Below, piece after piece: positions 7,551-16,464 of a stretch of 64,000 nucleotides of DNA. Positions within the stretch are counted from its first letter, which is position 1. Every line of letters starts with the position of its first letter. The stretch comes from Polyangiaceae bacterium (lineage in GTDB: Bacteria > Myxococcota_A > Polyangia > Polyangiales > Polyangiaceae): assembly GCA_020633235.1 (NCBI GenBank), contig JACKEA010000001.1, positions 1 through 64,000 on the forward strand, written 5' to 3'. A program made the position numbers and the translations under genes. The notes beneath the pieces are model-generated. The model searched no databases and was not told the DNA's origin. It was given only the letters and a program-made list of their open reading frames with translations.

Positions 7551-9056
7551 ATGCGAGCGGCGAAGTTCCTGTTCATCACCCTGTTCTTGGTTGGGGGCTG
7601 TGGCTCGGACGATGCAGCTCCGTCCGGCGGTAGCGGCGGCGCATCCGGTGGCGGTGGGCAAGCGGGCGGGGGCGGCACGGGAGGCAGCGGGGGGAGCGCC
7701 GGCGGCAGCGCCGGTGGCGGCGCTGGGGGCCAGGCGTTTCAGGACGCACCCACGACGGCAGTGAGCTACCAGGCCACGGACGAGGACTTCCCGAACCCCG
7801 AGCGTGGCTTCTTCCGCAACATCAATCTGCTGAAAGACACGAACGTGTCCTGGGTGTCCGACGCGGACAGCACCTTGGCGCGGTCCTACATCCGCCTCGA
7901 CGACTATCGCCAAGCGGACATCCCCGCGTCCGTGCTCGCAGATCTGGATACGGGGTTTGCCGCGGCGCGCACGGCGGGGATCAAGGTGATCCCCCGCGTC
8001 GCCTACAACTTCGGGTCTGGAGATCCCGACGCGCCGAAGAGCTGGGTGCTGAAACACATCACGCAGCTCACGCCCAGCTTGCAGAAGAACGCCGACGTGA
8101 TCGCGGCGATGGAGGCGGGCTTCATCGGCGCTTGGGGCGAGTGGCACAGCTCCACGAACGGCCTCGACAACCCCACGGATCGCCAAGAGATCGTCGAAGC
8201 GCTCCTTGCCGCGTTGCCCCAGAGCCGCATGGTGATGCTCCGCACGCCCCATTACATCTCGGACATCTTCCCCACGCCCCTCACCTCCGCCCAAGCGTGG
8301 GACGGCTCGAACCAGGCGCGGATGGGCCACCACAACGATTGCTTCTTGGCGAACGACTCCGACGCCGGCACCTACTCGCCGGCGCCCATCGAGGACCGCA
8401 AGAAGTACCTGGAGCAGTCCACGCAGTTCACCGCCGTGGGCGGGGAGACGTGTCAGGTCACGGTGTCGGAGCACCGCACGGATTGCCCCACGGCCCTGGA
8501 GGAGCTCGCGCGCTTTCACTTTTCGATGCTGAACCTGGATTTCTACGTGGGGGATCTGGACCGCTGGAAGACCGAAGGCTGCTTCGACGAGATCCATCGT
8601 CGACTGGGCTATCGTTTTTCACTTTCGCAGGCGGCGCTGCCCGAGTCGATTCGTCCCGGCGGACGCTTCGTGCTGGATTTCGACGTGGTGAGCTCCGGCT
8701 TCGGAGCGCTCTACAACCCGCGCCCGGTGGTGCTGGTGCTCGAAGGCAACGGCAAGCGCCTCGAGACCCCGCTCGAGTCCCTGGATCCGCGTCGCTGGGC
8801 GCCGGGAAGCACCCGCTCGGAGAGCGTGCACGTCGAGCTCCCCGCCACGCTTTCGCCCGGCAGCTACACGGTGGCGCTCAGATTGCCCGACGCGGCGGAC
8901 GCACTGTCCGCGCGGCCGGAGTACGCCGTGCGCTTTGCCAACGCCGGAGCGTGGAACGCGAGCACGGGAGACAACGAGCTCGGAACCATCGAGGTATCGG
9001 ACGCCGCGCCGGGAGACGCGAACGCGGCGGCCACCGAGCTCCGGGTGTTGCCCTAA
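7551..9056 (+). CDS. DUF4874/DUF4832 lipoprotein
   Basis: 501 aa from the second ATG (7551); an ATG at 7542 adds three residues. The lipobox VGGC is followed by a Gly/Ser linker (residues about 25-60). A DUF4874-type TIM-barrel segment comes next (ATDEDFPNPERGFF, AGIKVIPRVAYNF, GFIGAWGEWHSS). A DUF4832-type part with HNDCFLANDSDAGTY follows, and a C-terminal beta-sandwich closes the protein. The fold resembles glycoside hydrolases and GAWGEWH places an acidic residue where such barrels act, but activity is unproven. It would sit on the cell surface. Confidence 0.82.
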   Translation: MRAAKFLFITLFLVGGCGSDDAAPSGGSGGASGGGGQAGGGGTGGSGGSAGGSAGGGAGGQAFQDAPTTAVSYQATDEDFPNPERGFFRNINLLKDTNVSWVSDADSTLARSYIRLDDYRQADIPASVLADLDTGFAAARTAGIKVIPRVAYNFGSGDPDAPKSWVLKHITQLTPSLQKNADVIAAMEAGFIGAWGEWHSSTNGLDNPTDRQEIVEALLAALPQSRMVMLRTPHYISDIFPTPLTSAQAWDGSNQARMGHHNDCFLANDSDAGTYSPAPIEDRKKYLEQSTQFTAVGGETCQVTVSEHRTDCPTALEELARFHFSMLNLDFYVGDLDRWKTEGCFDEIHRRLGYRFSLSQAALPESIRPGGRFVLDFDVVSSGFGALYNPRPVVLVLEGNGKRLETPLESLDPRRWAPGSTRSESVHVELPATLSPGSYTVALRLPDAADALSARPEYAVRFANAGAWNASTGDNELGTIEVSDAAPGDANAAATELRVLP

Positions 9057-9062
9057 AAGGAC

Positions 9063-9965
9063 TCAGAACACGCCGCTGATGGTCGTCTTGCGGGACTTGT
9101 CCGGCGCCTCTTGAGCGACGGCGCCGCCAGCGCTGCCCGAACCGCCGCCGGCCGTGCAGGCGCCGTCCTGGGCGGCGCAGCGCTTGGCGTTCTTGCACAC
9201 CGCCGCCTGACGGCAGTCCGCCGACGACAGCGCGATGCACTTGCCGTCCTTCGCGCTGCACAGGCCTTCCAGCTTGCAGCGGGACGAGCTCTTGCAGTCA
9301 GCGGCGGAGGCAGCGACGCACTTGCCGTCTTCGGCGGCACACTTGCCGTCGGTGGCGCACGCGTTGCTTTTCTTGCAGTCCTCGGCGCTGGCGATGCAGG
9401 CGCCGTCCTTTGCGGCGCAGGCCGCCTCGTCCTTGCACAGCGCCGAGAGCTTGCAGTCGTCATCGGAGCCTGCCACACACTGGCCTTCCTTGGCGGTGCA
9501 GTGGCCCAGGCGAGCGCAGGGGCTCTCCTTCTCGGGCTTGTCGTCGCTGGTGCCCGCGCAGTGAAGCCGAGAGAGAGCGATGCACTTGCCGCCTTGGCTC
9601 ACGCACAGGCCCTCGCTGGTGCAGGTCTTGGAACACTCCGCGTGGATGGAGCGCGCGAGATCCACGCAGGCGCCGCGATAGGCGCTGCACATGGCGAGCT
9701 TCTGGCAGTCGTCGCCCTTTTTGCAGTCGCTGTCTTCCTCCGCGATGCACTCGCCGTCCTTGGCGCTGCACTTGCCGTGGAGCTTGCAGGCTTCGGCCTC
9801 GCTACAGTCCTTGTCCGAGCTGACGACGCAGACGCCCTTCGCGTCCACGGAGCATTTGCCGTCTTTGGTGCACTCCGGCACCGTCTTGCACTTGTCCGCG
9901 TCGTCACAGCCGCCGAGCGCGGGCAGTGCGAGGAACGAGAACGCGAGCCACCATCCGAGCTTCAT
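9063..9965 (-). CDS. Cys-repeat lipoprotein (about eight modules)
   Basis: 300 aa. The ATG at 9965 is preceded by GGGAGGT and opens a signal with lipobox ALGGC. The rest is a run of about eight modules of 30-36 residues with the pattern C-K-x-E-C...DGKCxAxxGxCVAxSxxDC, each carrying about six cysteines, likely a disulfide-rich rod. No enzyme motif. It is close in style to the lipoprotein at 3061-3780. Its stop is 6 bp from that of the convergent DUF4832 gene. Confidence 0.85.
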   Translation of the reverse strand: MKLGWWLAFSFLALPALGGCDDADKCKTVPECTKDGKCSVDAKGVCVVSSDKDCSEAEACKLHGKCSAKDGECIAEEDSDCKKGDDCQKLAMCSAYRGACVDLARSIHAECSKTCTSEGLCVSQGGKCIALSRLHCAGTSDDKPEKESPCARLGHCTAKEGQCVAGSDDDCKLSALCKDEAACAAKDGACIASAEDCKKSNACATDGKCAAEDGKCVAASAADCKSSSRCKLEGLCSAKDGKCIALSSADCRQAAVCKNAKRCAAQDGACTAGGGSGSAGGAVAQEAPDKSRKTTISGVF

Positions 9966-10044
9966 GAGACCTCCCATCCGGTCGGCGAGCATAGCCCGCT
10001 TTTCTCCGGTTGCGCGGGCTGAAGCCAAGGGCCACTCTTGGGCC

Positions 10045-10446
10045 ATGCGGCTCGGTGTCTTGGTCTTGTTGCTGTCGATCACGATGCCCCTCGCTTGTGG
10101 TGGGAAGAGCGAAACCACGGGGAGCGGCGGCTCCGGCGGTACCGACGCCGGCGGCAAGACCTGCCAAGACTTGACCAGCGAGTATGCGGCGGCGCTTGCG
10201 GACGCGAAGAAGTGCGACCCCGCCGTCAACACGTTGTTGTGCACCGCCAAGACCGGCAGCGCGCTGTTCTGCGGCTGCCCCACGTTCTACAATCCTGCGA
10301 ACAAGGACGCGGTGAATCAGCTGGCGACCCTCAGCCAGCAGGCGCAAGCGATGGGCTGTCAGGTGCCGTGTCCGGCCATCGGTTGTACGGATCCGACGTC
10401 GGCGGGCTGCTCGCCCAGCGGCAGCTGCCAAGACGCCCAGAACTGA
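10045..10446 (+). CDS. Small lipoprotein
   Basis: 133 aa. Lipobox PLACG, then a Gly/Ser/Thr linker and a compact domain with about nine cysteines (CQDL, CDPAV, CTAK, CGCPTFY, CPAIGC). No family recognised. It diverges from the Cys-repeat lipoprotein, and its stop lies 4 bp before the GTG of the PHP-domain gene, so the two are likely co-transcribed. Confidence 0.75.
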   Translation: MRLGVLVLLLSITMPLACGGKSETTGSGGSGGTDAGGKTCQDLTSEYAAALADAKKCDPAVNTLLCTAKTGSALFCGCPTFYNPANKDAVNQLATLSQQAQAMGCQVPCPAIGCTDPTSAGCSPSGSCQDAQN

Positions 10447-10450
10447 GCCC

Positions 10451-12859
10451 GTGATCCGCCTCGGCTCTTCGCGGTTGCCTTGGGCGCCCATCGTCGCGCT
10501 CCTTTCGGTGGGGATCGCTCTTTCGCCGGCTGCGTGTCCGGCGCCGGCGAAGCCGGTGGAGGCGCCGGCGAAGCCGGTGGCGTTGAACGGAACCGTGGTG
10601 AAGAAGCTGGAAACTTCGGAAGTGCCCCACGGCTCGCGGGTGCAAGCGCGCCCGGGAGACTGGCTGATCTCCGGGCCTCTGGTGCGCGCGGTCGTGGCCG
10701 CGGAAAGTGGTGCGCTGCTCGACTTCACGGTGAAAGACTTCCGGCTCGACGCGTTGGACGAGCTCTCGAGCGTGGTGGTGCTGGGCGCGATGCCGGCGCT
10801 CTTGCGGCCGACGGGCGTCGTGGCGGAGGGCGTGGACGGTCGTGCGGAGCTGCGCGTGGAGCGCGTGAGCACGGACGGTCGCTTGCGAGTCACGGATCGC
10901 ATCGCGCCGGCCGCTGGCGGGCTGGTGCTCAGCACCAAGGTCACGAACGTGACGAAGGATCCGGTCCGCGTGCGCATCGGCGATCGCCTGCGCTGGTATG
11001 GACGCTTGCCCTTCGCTCCCCATCAGGGCTACGTGGAGAGCGCGAAGCGTGCCGCCGTGGACTTCCTGGCGCGCCCCGGAGCGCGCATGTCCTACGCACT
11101 GTTCGCAGACACGGGGCAGCTGGACGTGGACTTCCGGGTGAGCCTGCGCGGGCCGACGGAGCAGCTCGCGGTCGGTCCGGAGAGGGAGGTCTTGGCGGGG
11201 CAGAGCGTGGAGCAGCGGCGTCACTTCGTCGTGACCCCCGGTGGGCTCGACGCGGTGGCGCGCCTTGCGTGGGCGGCACGCGGCGTTCGCCTGGGCCGAG
11301 CTCGCGGAAAGGTGGATCTGCACGAAAGCTGGGGCCTGGTGGAAGCGTACGACGCGACGGGCGGGCTCGTGTCCGTGGTGGAGCCGACAGCCGATGGCAG
11401 CTTCGAGCTCGCGCTGCCGCCCGCCAGCTATAGGCTGGAGCTAAGAAGCCCAGGTGGCACCGACGTGCAGCAAGCGAAGGTAGCGGCGGGCGAGGCCGCG
11501 GAGGTGAGCTTCATCGCGCCGGCGCCCGCATCCGTCGCGTATCGCGTCACGGACGCGAACGGCGACCTCTTGCCAGCGCGTCTGAACTTCTCCGGCATCG
11601 CCCCGACGACGGATCCCGTGCTCGGCCCACCGCACCTGGCCGCGGGCGCCGGCAATGCCAGCTACGCTTGGACGGGCGAAGGACGCGTGGCGCTGCCGTC
11701 GGGGCGCTATCGCGTGACCGTCTCTCACGGCATCGAGTACACCCTCGACGAACAAGAGGTGGAGGTCAGCCGCTCCGAGGGCGTCGTGCTGCGCAGCACG
11801 TTGAAACGCGCCTTCGAGCTTCCGGGCGTCGTGGGTTGTGACTTCCACGTGCACGCCGAGCCCAGCGGAGACTCCGACGTGCCCCTCGAAGATCGCGTGC
11901 AGAGCTTGCTCTCGGAGGGCGTCGGCTTCGCGGTGGCCACGGATCACAACCACGTGACGGACTACTCTCCCGCGGTGCGAGCGCTCTCGTCGAGTCGTCG
12001 CCTGGAAACGGGCATCGGCGTGGAGCTCACCACGCGGGATTGGGGTCACTTCAACGCGTGGCCGTATCCGAACGGAGTGGAGCTACCGCCGATCCCGGAT
12101 CTCGCGCCGCGGGAGCTGTTCCAGGCAGTGCGGCAGGCCGCCCCTGGCGTGGTGATTCAGGTGAACCACCCGCGCATGGGTCCGGACATCGGCTACTTCG
12201 ATCAGGCGAAGCTCGATCCGCGCGCGCTCACGGCGGAGCGCGAGGGCGCGAGCTTCGATTTCGACACCGTGGAGGTGTACAACGGCTTCGAGCTGCCGAA
12301 CCCGGCGGAGGTCGAGAAGAATCTGTCGGATTGGTTCGCCCTGCTGGAAGCGAACAAGCGAGTGGTGGCGGTCGGGAATTCCGACTCGCACCAGCTGTCC
12401 GCGCAGTGGGTGGGGTATCCGCGGACGATGGTGACCGTCCCGGACGGAGCCGAGAGCTTTGCCGTGCGCGTCGCGACGGCGCTCCGCGCAGGGCACGCGA
12501 CGGTGAGCAACGGCCCCGTGGTGGAGCTCGCCGTGGAGGGAAAGGGACTCGGAGAGCTGGTGGCGGCCAAGGGCGATCGGGTGCACGCGCGAGCCGTCGT
12601 GCATGCGGCGCCCTGGGTGGACGTGACGGGAGTGGACTTCGTCGTGAATGGCGCCATCGCCGAGCACGCCGACCTGAGCGGTCCCGGTGCCGTCGAGCGA
12701 GACCTGACGGTGAGCCGCGACTCCTGGGTCGTGGCCATCGCGCGCGGGAACGCGCCGCTGCCGATCCTGTTCGGGATCCGGGCGTTACCTTTCGGAATGA
12801 CGAACCCGGTGTACGTCGACCACGACGGCGATGGCGAATTCCGTAAAGCGAGTCAGTGA
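10451..12859 (+). CDS. CehA/McbA-type PHP-domain metallohydrolase, exported
   Basis: 802 aa from a GTG. The N-terminus has a hydrophobic signal with a Cys (SPAACP) that may be a lipobox. A long beta-rich N-terminal region (to about 455) is followed by a PHP domain: GCDFHVHAEPSGDSD supplies the first metal histidines, VATDHNHVTDY the next, and QVNHPRMG and GNSDSHQ the later ones. PHP enzymes hydrolyse phosphoester or carbamate bonds with several metal ions; CehA/McbA members act on carbaryl-like esters. The substrate here is unknown. The 3' end overlaps the convergent gene by 7 bp. Confidence 0.85.
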   Translation: MIRLGSSRLPWAPIVALLSVGIALSPAACPAPAKPVEAPAKPVALNGTVVKKLETSEVPHGSRVQARPGDWLISGPLVRAVVAAESGALLDFTVKDFRLDALDELSSVVVLGAMPALLRPTGVVAEGVDGRAELRVERVSTDGRLRVTDRIAPAAGGLVLSTKVTNVTKDPVRVRIGDRLRWYGRLPFAPHQGYVESAKRAAVDFLARPGARMSYALFADTGQLDVDFRVSLRGPTEQLAVGPEREVLAGQSVEQRRHFVVTPGGLDAVARLAWAARGVRLGRARGKVDLHESWGLVEAYDATGGLVSVVEPTADGSFELALPPASYRLELRSPGGTDVQQAKVAAGEAAEVSFIAPAPASVAYRVTDANGDLLPARLNFSGIAPTTDPVLGPPHLAAGAGNASYAWTGEGRVALPSGRYRVTVSHGIEYTLDEQEVEVSRSEGVVLRSTLKRAFELPGVVGCDFHVHAEPSGDSDVPLEDRVQSLLSEGVGFAVATDHNHVTDYSPAVRALSSSRRLETGIGVELTTRDWGHFNAWPYPNGVELPPIPDLAPRELFQAVRQAAPGVVIQVNHPRMGPDIGYFDQAKLDPRALTAEREGASFDFDTVEVYNGFELPNPAEVEKNLSDWFALLEANKRVVAVGNSDSHQLSAQWVGYPRTMVTVPDGAESFAVRVATALRAGHATVSNGPVVELAVEGKGLGELVAAKGDRVHARAVVHAAPWVDVTGVDFVVNGAIAEHADLSGPGAVERDLTVSRDSWVVAIARGNAPLPILFGIRALPFGMTNPVYVDHDGDGEFRKASQ

Positions 12860-15429
12860 CGGAAGCGCCGGGGATCGACGCTCTTTTCCAGCTCCGACAT
12901 CAGGGCGTAGGCCGCGCGGAAGGCGGGGACGCGACGACGGACGGCGTCGAGGGCGAAGCGACGGATGGCGTCCACGGCGGAGCCGGGCAGGGTGGAGAGC
13001 AACGGTGAGGCGGACAGCGCTTGGGCGACCCGCTCCGTGAGCGCATCCGGGACGCAGCCGAGCCACGCGCCCGCCGCCTCGGGCCGCGCGCGCAGGAAGA
13101 CGTCCAGCTTCGGAGCCAAGAGCTCCTCGAAGCGCCGCCACCCTGCGCTCGACGAAAGGGCGGGGACGCGCTCGGCGGACAAGAGCTCCGCGCCGACGTC
13201 CGCGGGGACGGCGCGCCAGAACGCGTCGGCGTGCGCGGAGCCGACCTTCGCCGGCGCCGCTGACAGCGCCGTCCAGTGCTCCGGCGTCAGTCGGTCGAAG
13301 GGTGGGCTCAGCTGATCCGCCGCGGCGCGCGCCAGAGCGGGACCAAGTACCGCGACGGGAACGTGCTCCCAACTTGCGGGCAGGAGCGACGGATCGAGCA
13401 AGGTTCCCGTCAGCGTCGGACTCTCCGCGCGCTGCCAAGCGTGCCACGCGCTCGCGCACAGAACGCCGAGGTCCGTCCCCGCAAAGCGCGGCAGGTCGGC
13501 GACGCAGCGCGCGTCGATGCGTGCAACGTCATCGAAGCCGAGGGCGCCGCTCTTGGCGGCCGCCAGCGCGTGCCCCGGACGTTCCAAGTCGTGTAGCGGA
13601 TGCCGGGTTGCCTGACGCAATCGCTCCAGCAGACGCAGCGCACCGGCGCGCAGCTCCGGCGCATCGAAGGCGCCGTAGAGCGCGTCCCGCACGCCGTCGA
13701 GCAGCATGGGCAAGAAGCTCGGAGCTTCATCGTCGAGCCACGGGTTGAGGGCGCCGGCGGCGCGCCGGCCACCGCTCTCTCGACTCACGCGTTCCGAAAC
13801 GGCCAGGGCCGCGAGCCAGAACCAGCCCACGTCCGAAGGCGCGCGGGGGTCGTCGGTGTGGCCGACGCGCGGGCGCGGCGGCTCGCCGTCGAGCTCGATC
13901 CACAGCCGCTTTTGGTCGTCCCACAGCTCTCCGAGCTGCTCGCCGTCGATCTCCACGCCCAAGAGCAGCGAAAGCCCCGCGCAGCGAAACACCGCTTCCA
14001 CCGCTGCCACTTGCGCCGGGCTGTCGTCGTCCGAGAGCTCGGACACGTCCGAGAGGGCGCGCTCGCGTCCGATCGAGAGATCACGCCAAAGATCCCCCAA
14101 CACCACCGTCGCCGTGCGGCGCCCGAGGAGCGCTTCGCCCCATTCGAAGGGCGAGGCGCCGAGCAGCCCCCGAATGGCATCGCGCTCCGCCGCGCGCGCC
14201 AGCCAATGGGGCGCGACGGCCAGGCGCTCGTCGTCCACCGGCACCAAGATGCGCGCGGCGCGCAGGCCGCGCACGATGCGAAAGGCGCCGGGAGGAATGC
14301 GCCGTGCCGCCTTGTCCACGTCGCTCGGCCGAATGGTGGTGTCGATCTGACGCAGCGAAAGCCGCAGCCAGTCGACGTCGGCTCCTTGGCGCAGCTCCTC
14401 CGGGACCAGCTCCAGCCACTCGTCTTCCGTTCGCGGCATGTGCCAAGGGTCGTCGCTGTCCGTGAGCGCGCTGCGCGCCAGCGCCAGCAGCACGTCGTAG
14501 GCGTTGCGTCTCAGCCACGCCGCGTCCGCACTGCCGGAGTCCGCCGCCGCGCTCAAGCGTTGGCGCAAGAAGCGCCGCGAGAGGTCTTCCACGCTGCGCC
14601 CCGTCAGATCCGAGCTACCGAGCTCGTCCATGAGCCCGCACAGCCCAATGCCGATGCCGAGCGTTCCCTCGCGTTCGCCCACGAGCTCCGACGAGAGCAG
14701 CCACGTGAGCACGCGCTCACTGTCGAAGTGACCATCCGCTGGTAGGCGATCTCGCATCCAGTCCACCAGCGCCGGCAAGAACTGCCGCGGCGCAGGACTG
14801 TCGATCACGCGGAATCCATGAGCGCGAACGAACTCTCGAGGAACGGATGCGGACGCCACGCAGATGGCGTCGCGCCCGAGGGCGCGATGGGGCTCGCCCT
14901 CGAGCTCCACGAAGGCGGGACGCCGGGGCGGAAGCTCTGCTCCCGAGCCCTGCTCGAACACGGCCAGGCCCCGAGCCGCGAGCCAGCGACCAGCCAGGGT
15001 GCGGCCCGACCCGCTCGGTGCGCGCCACCAGAGCCGCCCCCAGCCTTCCGGCCGGACCACCTCCGGAGGGATGCCTGGAGGCAGGGCGTCCTCCAGCAGA
15101 TCGAGGGAGCGGGCGAAGCGCGCATCCTCCAAGCGAAGCCGCCGCGCAGGATCCTCCACCGCGCGAGCGCGTCCTGGCCAAGCCGAGTGCTGCAGGTCGG
15201 GCACTGAACAGCCCAGCAGCTCCGCCAGCACCCGTTGAGCGTCCGGCCTATCGGCCAGCCACTCCAGCTCCTGGTCGCGATCGAGCTTGCTCAGCACCGC
15301 CGCCAGCGAGCGCGGTTGGGCGCTCACGGACTCGGGCCAGCTCGGATGGTCGAGGGCCGCCCGGGCCAAGGAACCAAAGCTCCGGACCGGCGGATCCCTG
15401 CTCGCCATCAGCTCGCGCAGCCAACCCAT
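12853..15429 (-). CDS. Large protein with degenerate AAA/STAND-like P-loop
   Basis: 858 aa from the ATG at 15429; an in-frame start at 15522 lies inside the AT-rich promoter island and adds atypical sequence. Residues 1-100 are helical. APSGSGRT (137-144) fits a Walker A loop in which Arg replaces the invariant Lys. FVELEGE (173-179) occupies the Walker B place and ICVASAS that of sensor 1. The remaining 600 residues are helical and Leu/Arg-rich, without a recognisable catalytic domain, TPR consensus or membrane segment. Without the Lys, nucleotide hydrolysis may be lost. It could be a regulatory or scaffold NTPase-like protein. No family name is given because I do not recognise one. Confidence 0.7.
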   Translation of the reverse strand: MGWLRELMASRDPPVRSFGSLARAALDHPSWPESVSAQPRSLAAVLSKLDRDQELEWLADRPDAQRVLAELLGCSVPDLQHSAWPGRARAVEDPARRLRLEDARFARSLDLLEDALPPGIPPEVVRPEGWGRLWWRAPSGSGRTLAGRWLAARGLAVFEQGSGAELPPRRPAFVELEGEPHRALGRDAICVASASVPREFVRAHGFRVIDSPAPRQFLPALVDWMRDRLPADGHFDSERVLTWLLSSELVGEREGTLGIGIGLCGLMDELGSSDLTGRSVEDLSRRFLRQRLSAAADSGSADAAWLRRNAYDVLLALARSALTDSDDPWHMPRTEDEWLELVPEELRQGADVDWLRLSLRQIDTTIRPSDVDKAARRIPPGAFRIVRGLRAARILVPVDDERLAVAPHWLARAAERDAIRGLLGASPFEWGEALLGRRTATVVLGDLWRDLSIGRERALSDVSELSDDDSPAQVAAVEAVFRCAGLSLLLGVEIDGEQLGELWDDQKRLWIELDGEPPRPRVGHTDDPRAPSDVGWFWLAALAVSERVSRESGGRRAAGALNPWLDDEAPSFLPMLLDGVRDALYGAFDAPELRAGALRLLERLRQATRHPLHDLERPGHALAAAKSGALGFDDVARIDARCVADLPRFAGTDLGVLCASAWHAWQRAESPTLTGTLLDPSLLPASWEHVPVAVLGPALARAAADQLSPPFDRLTPEHWTALSAAPAKVGSAHADAFWRAVPADVGAELLSAERVPALSSSAGWRRFEELLAPKLDVFLRARPEAAGAWLGCVPDALTERVAQALSASPLLSTLPGSAVDAIRRFALDAVRRRVPAFRAAYALMSELEKSVDPRRFRH

Positions 15430-15560
15430 CGTCTCGAGAGACGCATGATAGCTCGAGAACCGCGAATATGCATCAGATTCAGATAATCTATCGATTATGC
15501 AATCCAATGCACAGAAACGCAATCATATCAATGTATTGCAACTATGATGGGCCAGCCCGG
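15430..15560 (-). promoter_or_regulatory. AT-rich promoter island upstream of the P-loop gene
   Basis: The stretch 15465-15550 is strikingly AT-rich for this genome. Read on the minus strand it has TTGCGT, 17 nt, then CATAAT, a plausible sigma-70-type pair. It also holds the inverted repeat ATAATC-TATC-GATTAT (15483-15498), several GCAAT repeats, and a TCTCGAGA palindrome near the start codon. Candidate regulator sites; no protein is identified. Confidence 0.45.
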
Positions 15561-15590
15561 AAGCGCTGTTTCCGCGGGTCTCCAACAAAA
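15561..15590 (-). repeat. Possible diverged copy of the dispersed repeat (copy 3)
   Basis: On the minus strand TTTTGTTGGAG, ACCCGCGGAAAC and AGCGC resemble the family core but differ at several core positions. It sits in the gene-free stretch near 15.5 kb. It could be chance in GC-rich DNA. Confidence 0.3.
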
Positions 15591-15615
15591 TCCATGGGGT
15601 TTGGATGTGTTGGAG
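15579..15615. other. Hairpin in intergenic DNA
   Basis: CTCCAACAAAATCC and GGATGTGTTGGAG pair as a 12-13 bp stem with one bulge around a short loop containing CATGGGG. No U-tract follows on either strand. It may be an attenuator or structural element ahead of the P-loop gene. Confidence 0.4.
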
Positions 15616-15919
15616 CAACACGAAGTGACGCGCTTTGTGTGGCGCTGACATCAAGTCCTATACCGGCCAGCGGGCCGATGGCTCGGCGTTGCTGAGCTGC
15701 GATGAGAGCTGGGAGGGGAGGGCGACAAGGGGGGACGGTGGTGAGATGGCTGGCCGTCGGTGGCACTGGAGAGGGGAAGCGGGGAGGGCATGCGCCCATT
15801 CGATCACAGTGAACGGCGGGAGCTCGAAGCACCCGAGTCCGCACACTTGATCAGGGTTCTACGCGCTCATCGTCCGTTCAGCCAATTTTCGGGCAGGCTG
15901 GCGCGCGCGGGATGCCGCC
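15616..15919. other. Intergenic stretch without a supported gene
   Basis: About 300 bp between the P-loop gene's promoter island and the end of the lipoprotein gene at 15920. It contains G-rich purine runs (about 15708-15790). No frame shows a ribosome site plus family-like sequence. It may be decayed coding DNA. Confidence 0.5.
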
Positions 15920-16378
15920 TCATTGAGCGGGACGCCAGCCGCCTTCGCCAAGCTCCAGAACATAGCGGCCACCGGCCCGCAGGCCGAGGCTGCCCACGTG
16001 CTGCTCCCGACCGTCCCGCGCCACGGCGCGCACATCGAACCGGCCTGGACCAGGTACCGGGACCCGGACGCTCCCGCCCACCTCCAGGGCTGACTTGACC
16101 AACAGGTCTCGACCCCAGAGCGCCGCCTGCTCGGGACTGTCGTCGTGAAAGGCCTCCCGGCCCGCGCGATCCACGTCCGCGCTCTTGGCCAAGAACAGGT
16201 TGTTCACGATCGCACTCGTACCGTTCTTCACTTCCAGCTGGATGGGGCCGCTTCCGCTGGGTGTGCCGAGCGTCTTCAGGCGAGAGCTGGGACCGCTCGC
16301 GCATGCGCCGAGCAACAAGAAAGCGGAGAGCAGGATCATGCGTCGCGAGCAACGACGCGCACTCACTATCGACGCCAT
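15920..16378 (-). CDS. Small lipoprotein
   Basis: 152 aa from the ATG at 16378 (139 aa from ATG 16339). Start residues include RR pairs, then a hydrophobic core and lipobox LGAC. The mature part has QLEVKNGTSAIVNNLFLA, a beta-strand pattern typical of small Ig-like envelope lipoproteins, and a C-terminal VLELGEGGW. Function unknown. The 5' end overlaps a 32-codon ORF that has a good ribosome site, which favours the 16378 start. Confidence 0.65.
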   Translation of the reverse strand: MASIVSARRCSRRMILLSAFLLLGACASGPSSRLKTLGTPSGSGPIQLEVKNGTSAIVNNLFLAKSADVDRAGREAFHDDSPEQAALWGRDLLVKSALEVGGSVRVPVPGPGRFDVRAVARDGREQHVGSLGLRAGGRYVLELGEGGWRPAQ

Positions 16379-16464
16379 ACACCGAGAGTACTGCAAACGC
16401 GATCGGACGGAGCGAACAAACGATCCGCGCTCATGATGTGCGTCGCTGCCCCAGCGCGATCCAT
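16366..16464 (-). CDS. Candidate 32-aa leader ORF overlapping the lipoprotein start
   Basis: ATG at 16464 is preceded by the strong ribosome site GGAGGAAAAA. The frame encodes 32 residues (MDRAGAATHIM...) and stops at 16366, overlapping the downstream ATG at 16378 in another frame. The same DNA forms the hairpin CCTCCG-TAACG-CGGAGG, which would hide the ribosome site. It could be a translationally coupling leader peptide. No homology is claimed. Confidence 0.35.
   Translation of the reverse strand: MDRAGAATHIMSADRLFAPSDRVCSTLGVWRR

Noticed and set aside
12853..12859. Frameshift or assembly error at the PHP/P-loop gene overlap
   Set aside because: A 7-bp overlap of convergent 3' ends is common and both frames are intact.
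15760..16098. 112-codon plus-strand frame with a natural-looking first third
   Set aside because: Most of it lies antisense to the lipoprotein gene at 15920 and the ribosome site is poor. Only a relic could be claimed.
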